A stretch of DNA of 64,000 nucleotides from assembly GCA_017303455.1 (NCBI GenBank), contig JAFLBM010000007.1, forward strand, positions 124,001-188,000, written 5' to 3'. The number at the start of each line of letters is the position of its first letter. The first letter of the stretch is position 1. This stretch comes from Chitinophagales bacterium (GTDB lineage: Bacteria; Bacteroidota; Bacteroidia; Chitinophagales; Chitinophagaceae). Positions 18,448-27,107 of the stretch are shown in pieces. The position numbers and the translations under genes were made by a program. The notes beneath the pieces are model-generated. The model saw only the letters and a list, made by a program, of their open reading frames with translations, was not told where the DNA came from and searched no databases.

Positions 18448-20253
18448 ATGAAACAATTTCTACTTTTTAGCTTCTTCCTTTTTGCAGGGATGATGGCTAC
18501 CGCACAAAAAACATGGGATGGTTCTTCCAGCAATAACTGGAATACGGCCAATAACTGGACACCTTCCGGGGTGCCTGCTGCAACGGATGATGTGATTATT
18601 CCCAACGGCTTTAATGTTACTGTTAATACAGCGGCTGTTTGTGCTTCACTTACAATAAGTGGAGGCGGCAGTGATAATACAATTTCGATCAGCAATGGTC
18701 AAAGTCTCACCGTGGGCGGTGCTGTGATCATTAATGCCGGAACTGGTAATAATGATGATAAATTTTTAGCAGTTGGTAGTGGCAGTTTTACCTGTGGTTC
18801 GCTGACTATGGCCGCTACCGGCGATGACAGCCGTGATGTGGAACTGACTTTATCAACCGGTACGGTTACTGTAAATGGCGATATTACCATGAACGGTACA
18901 GCTAACAGGAATGCGATCCGTTTTACCAGTAATGGTAATTTATATGTAAAGGGAAGTATCAGCAGCGGTGGAGATATTGTTCCTTCAACAGGAACTGTCC
19001 GCTACAATGGTAACGGTGATCAGACAGTAAAAGAAGAAACCTATAACAATATTGTTTTTTCTGATGGTGGTACCAAAACCCTTGCGGGCCCTGTTACAGT
19101 CGGTGGTCTTGCCACATTTACTGCCGGAGAAGTAATCACAACAAGCACAAACCTGCTTTCCTTTACCGGAACTGCAACGGTTTCAGGTGCCAGCGATGCT
19201 TCATTTGTATCAGGCCCTGTGAGTAAAACCGGTTCCGCCAATTTCACTTTCCCGGTTGGTAAAACAGGAAGTGGGTATCACCCCATCGGCTTAGCGAATA
19301 TTTCAGCCCCTGATAATTTTACGACTGAATATATCCGGGCCAGTGCCAGCAGCCTGGGTGGCAAAGATCAATCCACTCCATTTGCTGTTTCAAACATCAG
19401 TAATTGTGAATACTGGAACCTGACCAAAACAGGTTCAGCCACCGCTGATGTAACAATAGGATGGACGGCCAGCAGCCCCTGTGGAAGCGGTGCATATGTT
19501 ACGTCCATAGCAGGTCTTGCTGTATCTTCTTTTAATGCAATGACGGCGACTAAATGGGCTTTTGCGGGTGAAGCAACGAACCAACCGGGCTCTGTAGTTG
19601 GCGGCAGTACGCCAACAACCGGGAATATCACTAAAACAGGTGTAGCCCGTTTCACTTCTTTCGCATTAGCTACTATTCCTACTGCCGGTGCAGGTAATCC
19701 ATTACCGGTTGTGTTTGCGAATGTAAAAGCATACACTAAAGGAACCGGGGTGCAATTGGACTGGAGCAATATGACCGAAACAGATGTACTGAACTATGTT
19801 GTTGAACGTTCTTCCAACGGTGTTGACTTTACCACTGTTGCCAGTGTGATAGCCAAACAAAATGACGGTGGCAAAGCAGATTATGGTTTTTATGATGCAA
19901 CTCCTGCTGCTGTTAATTACTACCGTATCCAGTCACTGGAAGGAAACAACAGCAAAAAATACAGTGTGATCGTGAAAGTGGATATGAAAGCAACGAAGGC
20001 AGATGTGGTATTATACCCGAATCCTGTTACCGGAAATACATTGTCCCTGCAGGCGACCGCTTTAGATAAAGGTCAGTACACGGTAAGAGTGATGAGTGTG
20101 AATGGGCAGTTGTTATATACTAAATCCATTACACATGCCGGTGGTGCGGTTACTTCTTCTGTTGAACTGCCTTCAACTGTAAAACCAGGTATGTACACCC
20201 TGCAGATCGCCGGTGGCACTACAACGATCAATAAATCATTTATCGTAAGATAA
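18448..20253 (+). CDS. Secreted T9SS type A protein, beta-helix-like
   Basis: 601 residues: signal peptide (MKQFLLFSFFLFAGMMATAQ), then a W-rich opening KTWDGSSSNNWNTANNWTPSGVPAATDDVIIP and a beta-helix-like repeat region to about residue 230. The middle contains FTFPVGKTGSGYHPIGL, and the C-terminal module (LPVVFANVKAYTKGTGVQLDWSNMTETDVL... to SFIVR) ends in a type A sorting domain with LYPNPV. The C-terminal 190 residues closely resemble those of the gene at 14645, including the DGGKADY motif, so the two share a recently duplicated or exchanged delivery module. Role unknown; surface localisation is expected. Confidence 0.85.
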   Translation: MKQFLLFSFFLFAGMMATAQKTWDGSSSNNWNTANNWTPSGVPAATDDVIIPNGFNVTVNTAAVCASLTISGGGSDNTISISNGQSLTVGGAVIINAGTGNNDDKFLAVGSGSFTCGSLTMAATGDDSRDVELTLSTGTVTVNGDITMNGTANRNAIRFTSNGNLYVKGSISSGGDIVPSTGTVRYNGNGDQTVKEETYNNIVFSDGGTKTLAGPVTVGGLATFTAGEVITTSTNLLSFTGTATVSGASDASFVSGPVSKTGSANFTFPVGKTGSGYHPIGLANISAPDNFTTEYIRASASSLGGKDQSTPFAVSNISNCEYWNLTKTGSATADVTIGWTASSPCGSGAYVTSIAGLAVSSFNAMTATKWAFAGEATNQPGSVVGGSTPTTGNITKTGVARFTSFALATIPTAGAGNPLPVVFANVKAYTKGTGVQLDWSNMTETDVLNYVVERSSNGVDFTTVASVIAKQNDGGKADYGFYDATPAAVNYYRIQSLEGNNSKKYSVIVKVDMKATKADVVLYPNPVTGNTLSLQATALDKGQYTVRVMSVNGQLLYTKSITHAGGAVTSSVELPSTVKPGMYTLQIAGGTTTINKSFIVR

Positions 20254-20299
20254 CAGACTATAACAACCGGGTTTTCATTAGGGTACGGATTAAAAATGG

Positions 20300-20328
20300 G
20301 CCGTGGTTTCTACCACGGCTCTTCCTTT
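20300..20328 (+). terminator. Probable bidirectional terminator
   Basis: GCCGTGGT (20300-20307) pairs with ACCACGGC (20312-20319), with T-rich sequence after it and A-rich sequence before it. It lies between the convergent T9SS and VIT1-type genes. Confidence 0.7.
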
Positions 20329-20346
20329 TAAAAGAGGTAGAGATGG

Positions 20347-21063
20347 TTATCCTTCAAACAATTTGGCCACGCCAAAGGCGGCACCAGCGGCGAGAGCACC
20401 GATCAGCATCACCCGTACCGCACCGATCCAGGGATTGATACCGGTGATCCTGCTCTTGAAGAAGCCGAATACAAACAAACAAATGAGTGTAACAACAGCG
20501 GAGACGCCTAACGCTTCTATCGGCGAGTCAATAAAAAAATAGGGGCTGAGAGGGACCAATCCTCCCACCACGTAGGAGAGACCGATATTCAATGCTGATT
20601 TGGTGGCTCTTTTGGGATCGGGTTTTTCCAAACCCAGTTCATACTTCATCATGAAGTTCACCCAGCGGTCTTTATCCTGTGCAATTTCTTCGGTGGCTTT
20701 TTCCTGCAGTTCTTTACTTAAACCAATATTGGCAAAGAATTCTTTGGTTTCTTCTATTTCCCGGTGACGGAGATTCTCCACTTCATAATATTCTCTTTTC
20801 ATTTCACTGTTGTAGTGATCCTGTTCGGTTTTACCGGCCAGGTAACCACCCAATCCCATCGCAATGGAACCGGCAGCAACTTCTGCAATACCGGCAATAA
20901 CAATGATGGAAGTGGAATCAACTGCACCGCTCAACCCGGCTGCTAATGCAAAGGGAACGGTAAGCCCGTCGCTCATCCCGATCACAATATCCCGGAGGGC
21001 TTCACTGCTTTTTAAATGCTCTTCGTTGTGCGGGGCCTTGTCATGATGAAGGTGTGTGTCCAT
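20347..21063 (-). CDS. VIT1/CCC1-family iron/manganese transporter
   Basis: 238 residues. The N-terminal helix pair carries the family signature IVIGMSDGLTVPFALAAGLSGA and a second conserved stretch GSIAMGLGGYLAGKTEQDHY. A charged cytosolic segment of about 70 residues rich in Glu (the metal-binding region of VIT1 homologues) comes next, then three C-terminal helices including GLSYVVGGLVPLSPYF. The family moves Fe2+ or Mn2+ out of the cytosol. Its short upstream region contains a 14-copy 7-bp tandem repeat beginning 38 bases before the start codon. Confidence 0.88.
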   Translation of the reverse strand: MDTHLHHDKAPHNEEHLKSSEALRDIVIGMSDGLTVPFALAAGLSGAVDSTSIIVIAGIAEVAAGSIAMGLGGYLAGKTEQDHYNSEMKREYYEVENLRHREIEETKEFFANIGLSKELQEKATEEIAQDKDRWVNFMMKYELGLEKPDPKRATKSALNIGLSYVVGGLVPLSPYFFIDSPIEALGVSAVVTLICLFVFGFFKSRITGINPWIGAVRVMLIGALAAGAAFGVAKLFEG

Positions 21064-21100
21064 ACTGGTTGCTGGTTTCTGGATAACAGATACTGGATGC

Positions 21101-21197
21101 TTGTTCCTTGTTCCTTGTTCCTTGTTCCTTGTTCCTTGTTCCTTGTTCCTTGTTCCTTGTTCCTTGTTCCTTGTTCCTTGTTCCTTGTTCCTTGTTC
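21101..21197 (+). repeat. Heptanucleotide tandem repeat (TTGTTCC, 13.9 copies)
   Basis: Thirteen perfect TTGTTCC units plus six bases of a fourteenth, with no interruption. On the transcribed strand of the VIT1-type gene it reads GGAACAA. It lies between that gene's start (21063) and the stop of the ornithine aminotransferase gene (21292), that is, in the promoter/leader interval. A perfect array of this kind is a candidate for copy-number change. Confidence 0.97.
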
Positions 21198-21291
21198 TGA
21201 ATTAAAGCAGACAAGTTACTTATTTATCAACGACCGCTACCTGTTCCATCAGCCGGCTGCTATTGATTTTTATCAGGAATGCTTGCTGCCG

Positions 21292-22527
21292 TCAATCCAG
21301 TACTGACAGGCTATTACGGATAATGTCCACACATTCCAGCACCTGTTCTTTGGTGATGACTAATGGGGGTGCAAAACGGATCTTGTCCCCATGGGTGGGT
21401 TTTGCGAGCAAGCCATTTTCTTTTAACTGCAAACAAAGCTCCCAGGCTGCTTCTTTATTGTGGTGATCAATGACGATCGCATTCAGTAATCCTTTGCCCC
21501 TTACCAATGCAATATGTTTGGAATGAAGTGCCTTCAGTTCACTTCTTAGTAATTCGCCCATCGTTTCAGCATGTGCGGCCATATTTTCGTCTTTCAATAC
21601 CTGCAATGCAGCGATGGCTGTTTTACAGGCTAATGGATTACCACCGTAGGTGGAACCATGTTCACCGGGTTTAATGGTCATCATGATCTCATCGTCACAA
21701 AGAACAGCACTCACCGGCATCATACCCCCGCTCAGTGCTTTACCAAGAATTAAAATATCAGGACGGACATGTTCATGATCACAGGCCAGCATTTTTCCTG
21801 TTCTTGCCAAACCGGTTTGTATCTCATCAGCAATGAATAATACATTCGCAGCTTCGCAAAGACTTTTTGCTTTGGCAAGATAACCGTCATCGGGTACCAA
21901 TACTCCTGCTTCGCCCTGGATAGGTTCCACTAAAAAGCCGGCCACATTTTTATTTTCCAATGCTTTAGCCAACGCAGCAGTATCATTATAAGGAATGGCT
22001 GTAAAGCCGGGCATATAAGGCCCGAAATTTTTCCGGGCTGATGGATCGCTGCTGAATGAAATGACGGAAGTGGTACGGCCATGAAAATTGCCTTCGCAAA
22101 CAATGATCACGGCTTTGCCTTCTTCGATCCCTTTTATTTCATAGGCCCATTTGCGGCAGAGTTTGATGGCGGTTTCTACTGCTTCCACGCCTGTATTCAT
22201 GGGCAATACTTTATCGTAGCCAAAATAGTCCGTAATATACTTTGTATATACTCCCAACTGGTCGCTGTGAAAAGCACGGCTGGTCAGCGTTAATTGTTGT
22301 GCCTGTTCAATAAAGGCATTTACAATTTTCGGGTGGCAATGTCCCTGGTTAACGGCTGAATAACCACTGAGAAAATCATAATACCGTTTGCCATCCACAT
22401 CCCAGACAAAAACGCCTTCGCCGCGGTTCAGTACCACGGGCAGCGGGTGGTAGTTATGAGCACCATATTTTTCTTCCAGTTCAAGATACTGTTGTGTCAA
22501 TGCTGACATTGTGATTGTTGATTGCAT
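21292..22527 (-). CDS. rocD: Ornithine aminotransferase
   Basis: 411 residues, class III PLP aminotransferase converting ornithine and 2-oxoglutarate to glutamate semialdehyde and glutamate. Family hallmarks include [62 protein letters not shown] and the PLP lysine in [16 protein letters not shown], then [10 protein letters not shown]. The ornithine-specific residues in the NTG(V)EAVE segment agree with rocD rather than argD. The start could also be Met7. It stands alone with a leader containing a hairpin. Confidence 0.92.
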   Translation of the reverse strand: MQSTITMSALTQQYLELEEKYGAHNYHPLPVVLNRGEGVFVWDVDGKRYYDFLSGYSAVNQGHCHPKIVNAFIEQAQQLTLTSRAFHSDQLGVYTKYITDYFGYDKVLPMNTGVEAVETAIKLCRKWAYEIKGIEEGKAVIIVCEGNFHGRTTSVISFSSDPSARKNFGPYMPGFTAIPYNDTAALAKALENKNVAGFLVEPIQGEAGVLVPDDGYLAKAKSLCEAANVLFIADEIQTGLARTGKMLACDHEHVRPDILILGKALSGGMMPVSAVLCDDEIMMTIKPGEHGSTYGGNPLACKTAIAALQVLKDENMAAHAETMGELLRSELKALHSKHIALVRGKGLLNAIVIDHHNKEAAWELCLQLKENGLLAKPTHGDKIRFAPPLVITKEQVLECVDIIRNSLSVLD

Positions 22528-22582
22528 AAAAAAAATTGTCGTGTGAAAATAAAATTCAATAAAGAAAACGGAACAGGGAGTT

Positions 22583-22603
22583 ACCGGCTTATCAAAAGCC
22601 GGT
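22583..22603 (-). other. Hairpin in the leader of rocD
   Basis: ACCGGCTT (22583-22590) pairs with AAGCCGGT (22596-22603) around ATCAA. No T-run follows on either strand, so it is not an ordinary terminator; it sits about 55 bases upstream of the rocD start codon. The interval 22528-22717 shows no gene. Confidence 0.55.
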
Positions 22604-22717
22604 TAGTACGAATGCTCATCGGTGATTGAGCAGGTCGAGATTGGAAGTAAGAAAATCTCTTGGCGCTATGTTGTGATGGAGTAACACGGCTGCAAGATAC
22701 AAAAGATAGCCGGAAAA

Positions 22718-23074
22718 CTAATGACCGTCGTAGATAACACCGGTGGTGGGGGTTTCTTTCAGCTCGATGCGGCTCAGGCCTGGTAGTAGGGGTTTCAGTT
22801 TATTCCAGAACCAAATGGTAATGTTTTCAGCAGTAGGATTTTCTAAACCGGGTACCTCATTCATCACCCGGTGATCCACCAGGTCGATCAGGGGCAGGAT
22901 ACTGTCTTTTAATTCTTTGAAATCAATGATCCAGCCTAATTCTTTATCGGGGGTGCCGCTGACATAGACCCGCAGGTGATAGGTGTGTCCATGCATCTGT
23001 TTGCATTTATGCCCTTCAGGAACATGGGGCAGAAAGTGAGCAGCGTCAAAAGCAAATTCTTTGTAGATATCCAT
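22718..23074 (-). CDS. queD: 6-carboxytetrahydropterin synthase (QueD/PTPS family)
   Basis: 118 residues, Zn-dependent T-fold enzyme. Visible are the metal histidines in FDAAHFLP and MHGHTYHL, the catalytic Cys in GHKCKQMHGH, the ELGWIIDFKELK segment, DHRVMNEV with the catalytic-triad His, and the late Glu in ELKETPTTG. It makes 6-carboxy-5,6,7,8-tetrahydropterin for queuosine or a related pterin. The ATG at 23074 (MDIYKEFAFDAAH) is the family start; the longer frame from 23110 adds an unlikely Cys-rich tail. It lies downstream of ispE on the same strand. Confidence 0.88.
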   Translation of the reverse strand: MDIYKEFAFDAAHFLPHVPEGHKCKQMHGHTYHLRVYVSGTPDKELGWIIDFKELKDSILPLIDLVDHRVMNEVPGLENPTAENITIWFWNKLKPLLPGLSRIELKETPTTGVIYDGH

Positions 23075-23152
23075 GCGGTATAGTTTACGGCAAATGTAGC
23101 AGTCTTGCAAAAAAGCGGTTATGAGATGGGTCAGTTGCCAGGATCAGCTTTG

Positions 23153-23983
23153 TCAGTTGGCCAGTTCTTTTACAAAATAATGGTCTGGGAAATGGAGCTC
23201 TAACTGTTTGTCTTTATCGAATATGCCAAAAACAGTACTGCCGCTTCCACTCATCGAAGCAAAGACCGCCCCGTGTATATACAGCTGATCTTTGATCTCC
23301 ACTACTTGTTTATGTTCGGCAAATACCCATTTTTCAAAATCATTCACCAGTTCGTCTTTCCATCTTTGGATGGGTTGGGCAATGATCTCTTTTAATGAAC
23401 GTTCCGGTAAGGAAGGTTTAATATGCAGGAAGGCCCGGCCGGTATTGATATGGATACCGGGATTGACTACAACAATTTTGTAAGCAGAAAGGTCAAGATC
23501 AATAGGGGTGAGTTGTTCACCTCTCCCGGTGGCATGACAGGGTTTATTGATGATAAAGAACGGGCAATCACTTCCGAGTTTCAGGGCATAGTGTAAGAGT
23601 TGTTCCTGTGTGAGCCCTAATTTGAATTCCTTGTTCAGCAATGCCAGTGTAAAAGCTGCATCAGCACTGCCACCTCCTAAGCCAGCTCCGGCAGGAACCG
23701 CTTTATGTAAGTGCATTTGTATGGCCGGCAGTTTTGGAAAATCTTTTTTCAGCATTCCATACGCTTTCACACAAAGATTATCGCTGGGATCGCCTTCAAT
23801 AACAAAACCACTTTTGCTGAAAGGAATGCTGAATGTTTTAACGGTTGTTGTAAGAGGAGTGATCTCGAGTATATCGGTTAGTTTGACCGGGTAGAATACG
23901 GTTTCAATGTCATGATAACCATCATTACGTTTTCGGAGCACCCGAAGGCCGAGGTTGAGCTTACTGTTTGGGAAAACGATCAT
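23153..23983 (-). CDS. ispE: 4-diphosphocytidyl-2-C-methyl-D-erythritol kinase
   Basis: 276 residues, GHMP kinase of the non-mevalonate isoprenoid pathway, phosphorylating CDP-methylerythritol. The N-terminal substrate lysine is in FPNSKLNLGL, the DGYHDIETVFYPV motif follows, the ATP loop is PAGAGLGGGSADAAF, and the C-terminal GHMP motif is ASMSGSGSTVFGIF. The length is normal. It is part of a minus-strand run with the bifunctional nuclease gene upstream and queD downstream. Confidence 0.95.
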   Translation of the reverse strand: MIVFPNSKLNLGLRVLRKRNDGYHDIETVFYPVKLTDILEITPLTTTVKTFSIPFSKSGFVIEGDPSDNLCVKAYGMLKKDFPKLPAIQMHLHKAVPAGAGLGGGSADAAFTLALLNKEFKLGLTQEQLLHYALKLGSDCPFFIINKPCHATGRGEQLTPIDLDLSAYKIVVVNPGIHINTGRAFLHIKPSLPERSLKEIIAQPIQRWKDELVNDFEKWVFAEHKQVVEIKDQLYIHGAVFASMSGSGSTVFGIFDKDKQLELHFPDHYFVKELAN

Positions 23984-24075
23984 AGAATTAAAGGTTACGG
24001 TTGGTTTTCTTAAGAAAATGGATTGGTAAAATAGTGGTTTACCGGAAGAAATGCAATCACCCCTTGTGGGGGTTT

Positions 24076-24681
24076 TTACTTCTTTTTCCGGCTGTTGATC
24101 TCGTCCCGGATAGCGATGGCCCTGATATAGTCTTCGTTGTCCAGCACTTCGTTCAGCAGGTGGTTCAGTTCTTCCAGTGTCATGGTTTTCAGGTCTTCAT
24201 TCCCGGTTGGCGCATCACTCTCCACCATGGCTTCCTGCTTCACTTTTTTCTTTTTGCCGGTTTTTTCGGTGTCTTCCATCAGGATGCCTGCACTTTCTAA
24301 AATATTTTCATACGTATAAATGGGGCAACCAAAGCGAACCGCCAGCGCCAGTGCATCAGAAGTCCTGGAATCTATTTCTATGGTATCATTGGCAGAAGAA
24401 CAAAGCAATTTGGAGTAGAAGATACCTTCCTGCAGGTCGCAGATAATGATCTCGTGGAGGTCAATGGCAAAAGCATTCAGGAAATTCTTCATCAGGTCAT
24501 GCGTCAGCGGACGGCTGGGCTGCATCTTTTCCAGTGCCACGGCTATTGCCTGGGCTTCAAAGCCACCGATAACGATCGGGAGACGCCTTAATCCATTCAC
24601 TTCTCCCAGTACCACAGCATACGAATGCGTCTGCGTGATGCTATGGGAAAGGGCCACTATTTCCAGTTCTATCTTCTTCAT
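24076..24681 (-). CDS. Bifunctional nuclease family protein (DUF151) with UVR motif
   Basis: 201 residues. The first 130 form the DUF151 domain (LPIVIGGFEAQAIAVALEKM, RPLTHDLMKNFL, EIDSRTSDALALAVRFGCPIYTYENIL), named from a plant/bacterial protein with RNase and DNase activity. A charged KKKKVK linker follows. The C-terminal 35 residues (LEELNHLLNEVLDNEDYIRAIAIRDEIN) are a UvrB/UvrC-type UVR helix pair. The combination is the usual Bacteroidota form. Its cellular task is not established. Confidence 0.87.
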   Translation of the reverse strand: MKKIELEIVALSHSITQTHSYAVVLGEVNGLRRLPIVIGGFEAQAIAVALEKMQPSRPLTHDLMKNFLNAFAIDLHEIIICDLQEGIFYSKLLCSSANDTIEIDSRTSDALALAVRFGCPIYTYENILESAGILMEDTEKTGKKKKVKQEAMVESDAPTGNEDLKTMTLEELNHLLNEVLDNEDYIRAIAIRDEINSRKKK

Positions 24682-24771
24682 AATTATGGCACGAAACTAA
24701 GGGATTTTGGGTAAATGGTTTATGAGCAGGATGGGTTATCCCGGGCAGATTAGGTCCCTGTTTTGTAACAT

Positions 24772-24800
24772 AAAAGGCTGACAGTGCCTGCCAGCCTTTT
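24772..24800 (-). terminator. Terminator of etfBA
   Basis: AAAAGGCTG (24772-24780) pairs with CAGCCTTTT (24792-24800). On the minus strand this follows the etfA stop at 24819 and ends in T. Confidence 0.85.
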
Positions 24801-24818
24801 ATACTTTTTGAAAAGATA

Positions 24819-25784
24819 TTATGCTGTTCCTTTAATCTTTTTGATGGCCTCTGTCATTTTGGGTACCACTTCAAATGCGTCGCCCACAATTCCATAATCT
24901 GCCGCTTTAAAGAAGGGAGCTTCCGGGTCTTTATTGATGACCACGATCACTTTACTGCGGTTCACACCGGCCAGGTGCTGGATAGCACCGGAAATACCAA
25001 TGGCGATATATAAATTGGGTGCAATCGCAAAACCGGTTTGTCCCACATGCTCATTGTGCGGACGCCAGTGTGCATCAGCAACAGGGCGGCTGCAGGCAGT
25101 GGCCGCATGTAAAACTTTGGCCAGGTCTTCCACGATACCCCAATGTTCCGGTCCTTTCATTCCACGACCGGCACTTACCACTACTTCAGCTTCTGTTAAT
25201 GGTACTTCACCACTGGCTTTGCTGACGCCGGTCACCTTTATTTTAGCTGCATCGATCGTGGCGTTGAAGGCAACCACTTCAGCACTGCCTTCCCCCGCAA
25301 AGGTCTGGTAGGCATTCGGGCTCAGTGCAATGATCTTAATATCCGTTTTCACGGCTATATTGGCAAAAGCTTTACCGGAGAATACATTTTTCTTCACCAC
25401 GAAACCATTGCTGGTATCAGGTAAGGCAACTGCCCCCGAAACTAATCCTGCTTTTAACCGGACAGAAAGACGGGGAGCAATGGCTTTGCCACTTAAATTA
25501 TTCGAGAAGACAATCACTTTTGCACTACTGGCTTCCGCCACCTGTGCTAATACTTTGGCGAATACCTGTGCATCAAAATGATTCAGCGCATCCGCTGCAG
25601 CATGATGGATTTTCTTTACACCATATTTTCCCAGTGCTGCAAGATCATCCGTTACTGATCCCAGTACAACTCCTTCGGCAGTTGTTCCCAGTTGTTCCGC
25701 CACTTTAGCACCATAGGTCAATGCTTCTAAAGAAGATTTTTTTACATGGCCTTCGGCAGTATCAATGAATATTAAAACAGGCAT
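24819..25784 (-). CDS. etfA: Electron transfer flavoprotein subunit alpha
   Basis: 321 residues. The C-terminal FAD domain shows the full signature: SAGRGM near the domain start, RPVADAHWRPHNEHVGQTG, LYIAIGISGAIQHLAGV and VINKDPEAPFFKAADYGIVGD. The N-terminal half is the ETF alpha/beta fold. With EtfB it forms a heterodimer passing electrons from acyl-CoA and other dehydrogenases to the membrane quinone pool. It is 30 bases downstream of etfB in one operon. Confidence 0.95.
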   Translation of the reverse strand: MPVLIFIDTAEGHVKKSSLEALTYGAKVAEQLGTTAEGVVLGSVTDDLAALGKYGVKKIHHAAADALNHFDAQVFAKVLAQVAEASSAKVIVFSNNLSGKAIAPRLSVRLKAGLVSGAVALPDTSNGFVVKKNVFSGKAFANIAVKTDIKIIALSPNAYQTFAGEGSAEVVAFNATIDAAKIKVTGVSKASGEVPLTEAEVVVSAGRGMKGPEHWGIVEDLAKVLHAATACSRPVADAHWRPHNEHVGQTGFAIAPNLYIAIGISGAIQHLAGVNRSKVIVVINKDPEAPFFKAADYGIVGDAFEVVPKMTEAIKKIKGTA

Positions 25785-25814
25785 TATAATTAGTTTGAAG
25801 TTTTAGGATTGAGT

Positions 25815-26558
25815 TTAGATGGCTTTGGCTTCTTCGTGTAATAAACGAACAAGTTCTTCCACGTTGTCGGGAGATACTAATTTCACACCTGCCTTGGCAG
25901 GAGGTAAGCCAAAACCGGCCACACTGGTGAGTGTGTCCACAGCAACAGGCTCCACTACTTTCAACGGTTTGGTGCGGGCACCCATGATCCCTTTCATATT
26001 GGGGATACGTTGTTCTGCCATTCCTTTCTGGCAACTTACCACTACCGGCAGTTCCACTTCATTCATTTCTTCACCACCTTCAATTTCCCGGGTGATGGTT
26101 GCCTTAGTTCCGGCCAGGTCAAACTTAGCGGCTAAAGAAACGTAGGGGAGATCGAGTAATTCGGAGACCATACCGCCGATAGAAGAACCATTATAATCAA
26201 TAGTTTCTTTACCGGTGAAAATAAGATCGTAACCGCCCTGCTTCGCCACTTCAGCGATCTGTGAAGCGATATAATAACTGTCGTGGTTGTCTGCATTTAC
26301 CCGGATCGCTTCATCACCACCAAGTGCTAATGCTTTACGGATAATAGGTTCTGCATCGGCAGCACCCACGGTAATTAAATGGATAACGGTGGAAGGATCG
26401 GCTTCTTTCAGTTCAATGGCACGGACAAGGGCATACCATTCATCGTAGGGGTTAATGATCCACTGCACACCGCCCGTATCGAATTTCGTGTTGTTATCGG
26501 TGAAGGCTATTTTTGCCGTGGTGTCCGGCGTTTTACTGATACAAACCAGGATCTTCAT
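25815..26558 (-). CDS. etfB: Electron transfer flavoprotein subunit beta
   Basis: 247 residues, with the adenine-nucleotide-binding fold: CISKTPDTTAKIAF at the N-terminus, NPYDEWYALVRAIELKE, FTGKETIDYNGSSIGGMVSELLDLPYVS and the recognition-loop region VELPVVVSCQKGMAEQRIPNMKGIMGARTKPL. First gene of etfBA. A promoter matching TTTG, 18 bases, TACCTTTG lies at 26679-26708. Confidence 0.95.
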   Translation of the reverse strand: MKILVCISKTPDTTAKIAFTDNNTKFDTGGVQWIINPYDEWYALVRAIELKEADPSTVIHLITVGAADAEPIIRKALALGGDEAIRVNADNHDSYYIASQIAEVAKQGGYDLIFTGKETIDYNGSSIGGMVSELLDLPYVSLAAKFDLAGTKATITREIEGGEEMNEVELPVVVSCQKGMAEQRIPNMKGIMGARTKPLKVVEPVAVDTLTSVAGFGLPPAKAGVKLVSPDNVEELVRLLHEEAKAI

Positions 26559-26610
26559 AATTAAGTATAGTTTTAATTTAGTTTGCAGTCACTGCTTTAA
26601 AAATATTTAT

Positions 26611-26630
26611 CCTTCGACTACGCTCAGGAC
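26611..26630. repeat. Short dispersed sequence CCTTCGACTACGCTCAGGAC
   Basis: This 20-base sequence is one I know as a recurrent intergenic motif in Bacteroidota genomes. Only one copy is in the window, so the call rests on recollection. It lies in the etfB leader. Confidence 0.4.
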
Positions 26631-26678
26631 AAATAACAAAATTGGTTGTTTATGCAACTAAAACAAAGATAAGTGATG

Positions 26679-26708
26679 CAAAGGTAAATCCGGGCAATTC
26701 CGGGCAAA
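26679..26708 (-). promoter_or_regulatory. Promoter of etfBA
   Basis: On the minus strand: TTTG (26705-26708), 18 bases, TACCTTTG (26679-26686). A second -7 match, TATCTTTG, is at 26664-26671. Either fits etfB with a leader of about 100 bases. Confidence 0.6.
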
Positions 26709-26722
26709 TTTTTTATATCAAC

Positions 26723-27034
26723 ATGGACAGGATCGAAAAGTTGAAAGAATTTCTGAAAGCAAGTCCCACGGACAGTTTTTTGCAGCATGCCCTGGCATTG
26801 GAATATATCAAGCTGGGCAATGATGAAGAAGCAAAGCAGTTATTCCGGGAAATATTGAACAGGGAGCCGGGTTATATCGGCAGTTATTATCACCTGGGCA
26901 AGCTGCTGGAGCGGAATAAGGATGAAGAAGGGGCGGTAAAAGTATATGAGCAAGGTATGGAAGAGGCAAAGAAGGCCGGGGACAATCATGCATTTGGGGA
27001 ATTGAGAGGGGCACTGGAGGAATTAATTTTTTAA
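26723..27034 (+). CDS. Small TPR-repeat protein
   Basis: 103 residues, with roughly two tetratricopeptide repeats (SFLQHALALEYIKLGNDEEAKQLFREILNREPGY and GSYYHLGKLLERNKDEEGAVKVYEQGM) and a C-terminal helix. No signal peptide, so cytosolic. The start is ATG 26723 (MDRIEKLKEFL); the longer open frame from 26642 crosses the etfB promoter. Likely cotranscribed with tilS 73 bases downstream. Partner unknown. Confidence 0.78.
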   Translation: MDRIEKLKEFLKASPTDSFLQHALALEYIKLGNDEEAKQLFREILNREPGYIGSYYHLGKLLERNKDEEGAVKVYEQGMEEAKKAGDNHAFGELRGALEELIF

Positions 27035-27107
27035 CCCCTGTCCCCTGAAGGGGAACCAGTTCCGGAGCTCAAAATTGAAATTGTAAGTGCATAAAATGCC
27101 AGGCTAA

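Noticed and set aside
21101..21197. CRISPR array
   Set aside because: The unit is 7 bases with no spacers.
21016..21306. Plus-strand open frame with a repeated LFLVPCS peptide
   Set aside because: It is the translation of the 7-bp repeat and lies antisense to the end of the VIT1-type gene.
26642..26722. Longer N-terminus of the TPR protein
   Set aside because: It crosses the etfB promoter and has unlikely composition.
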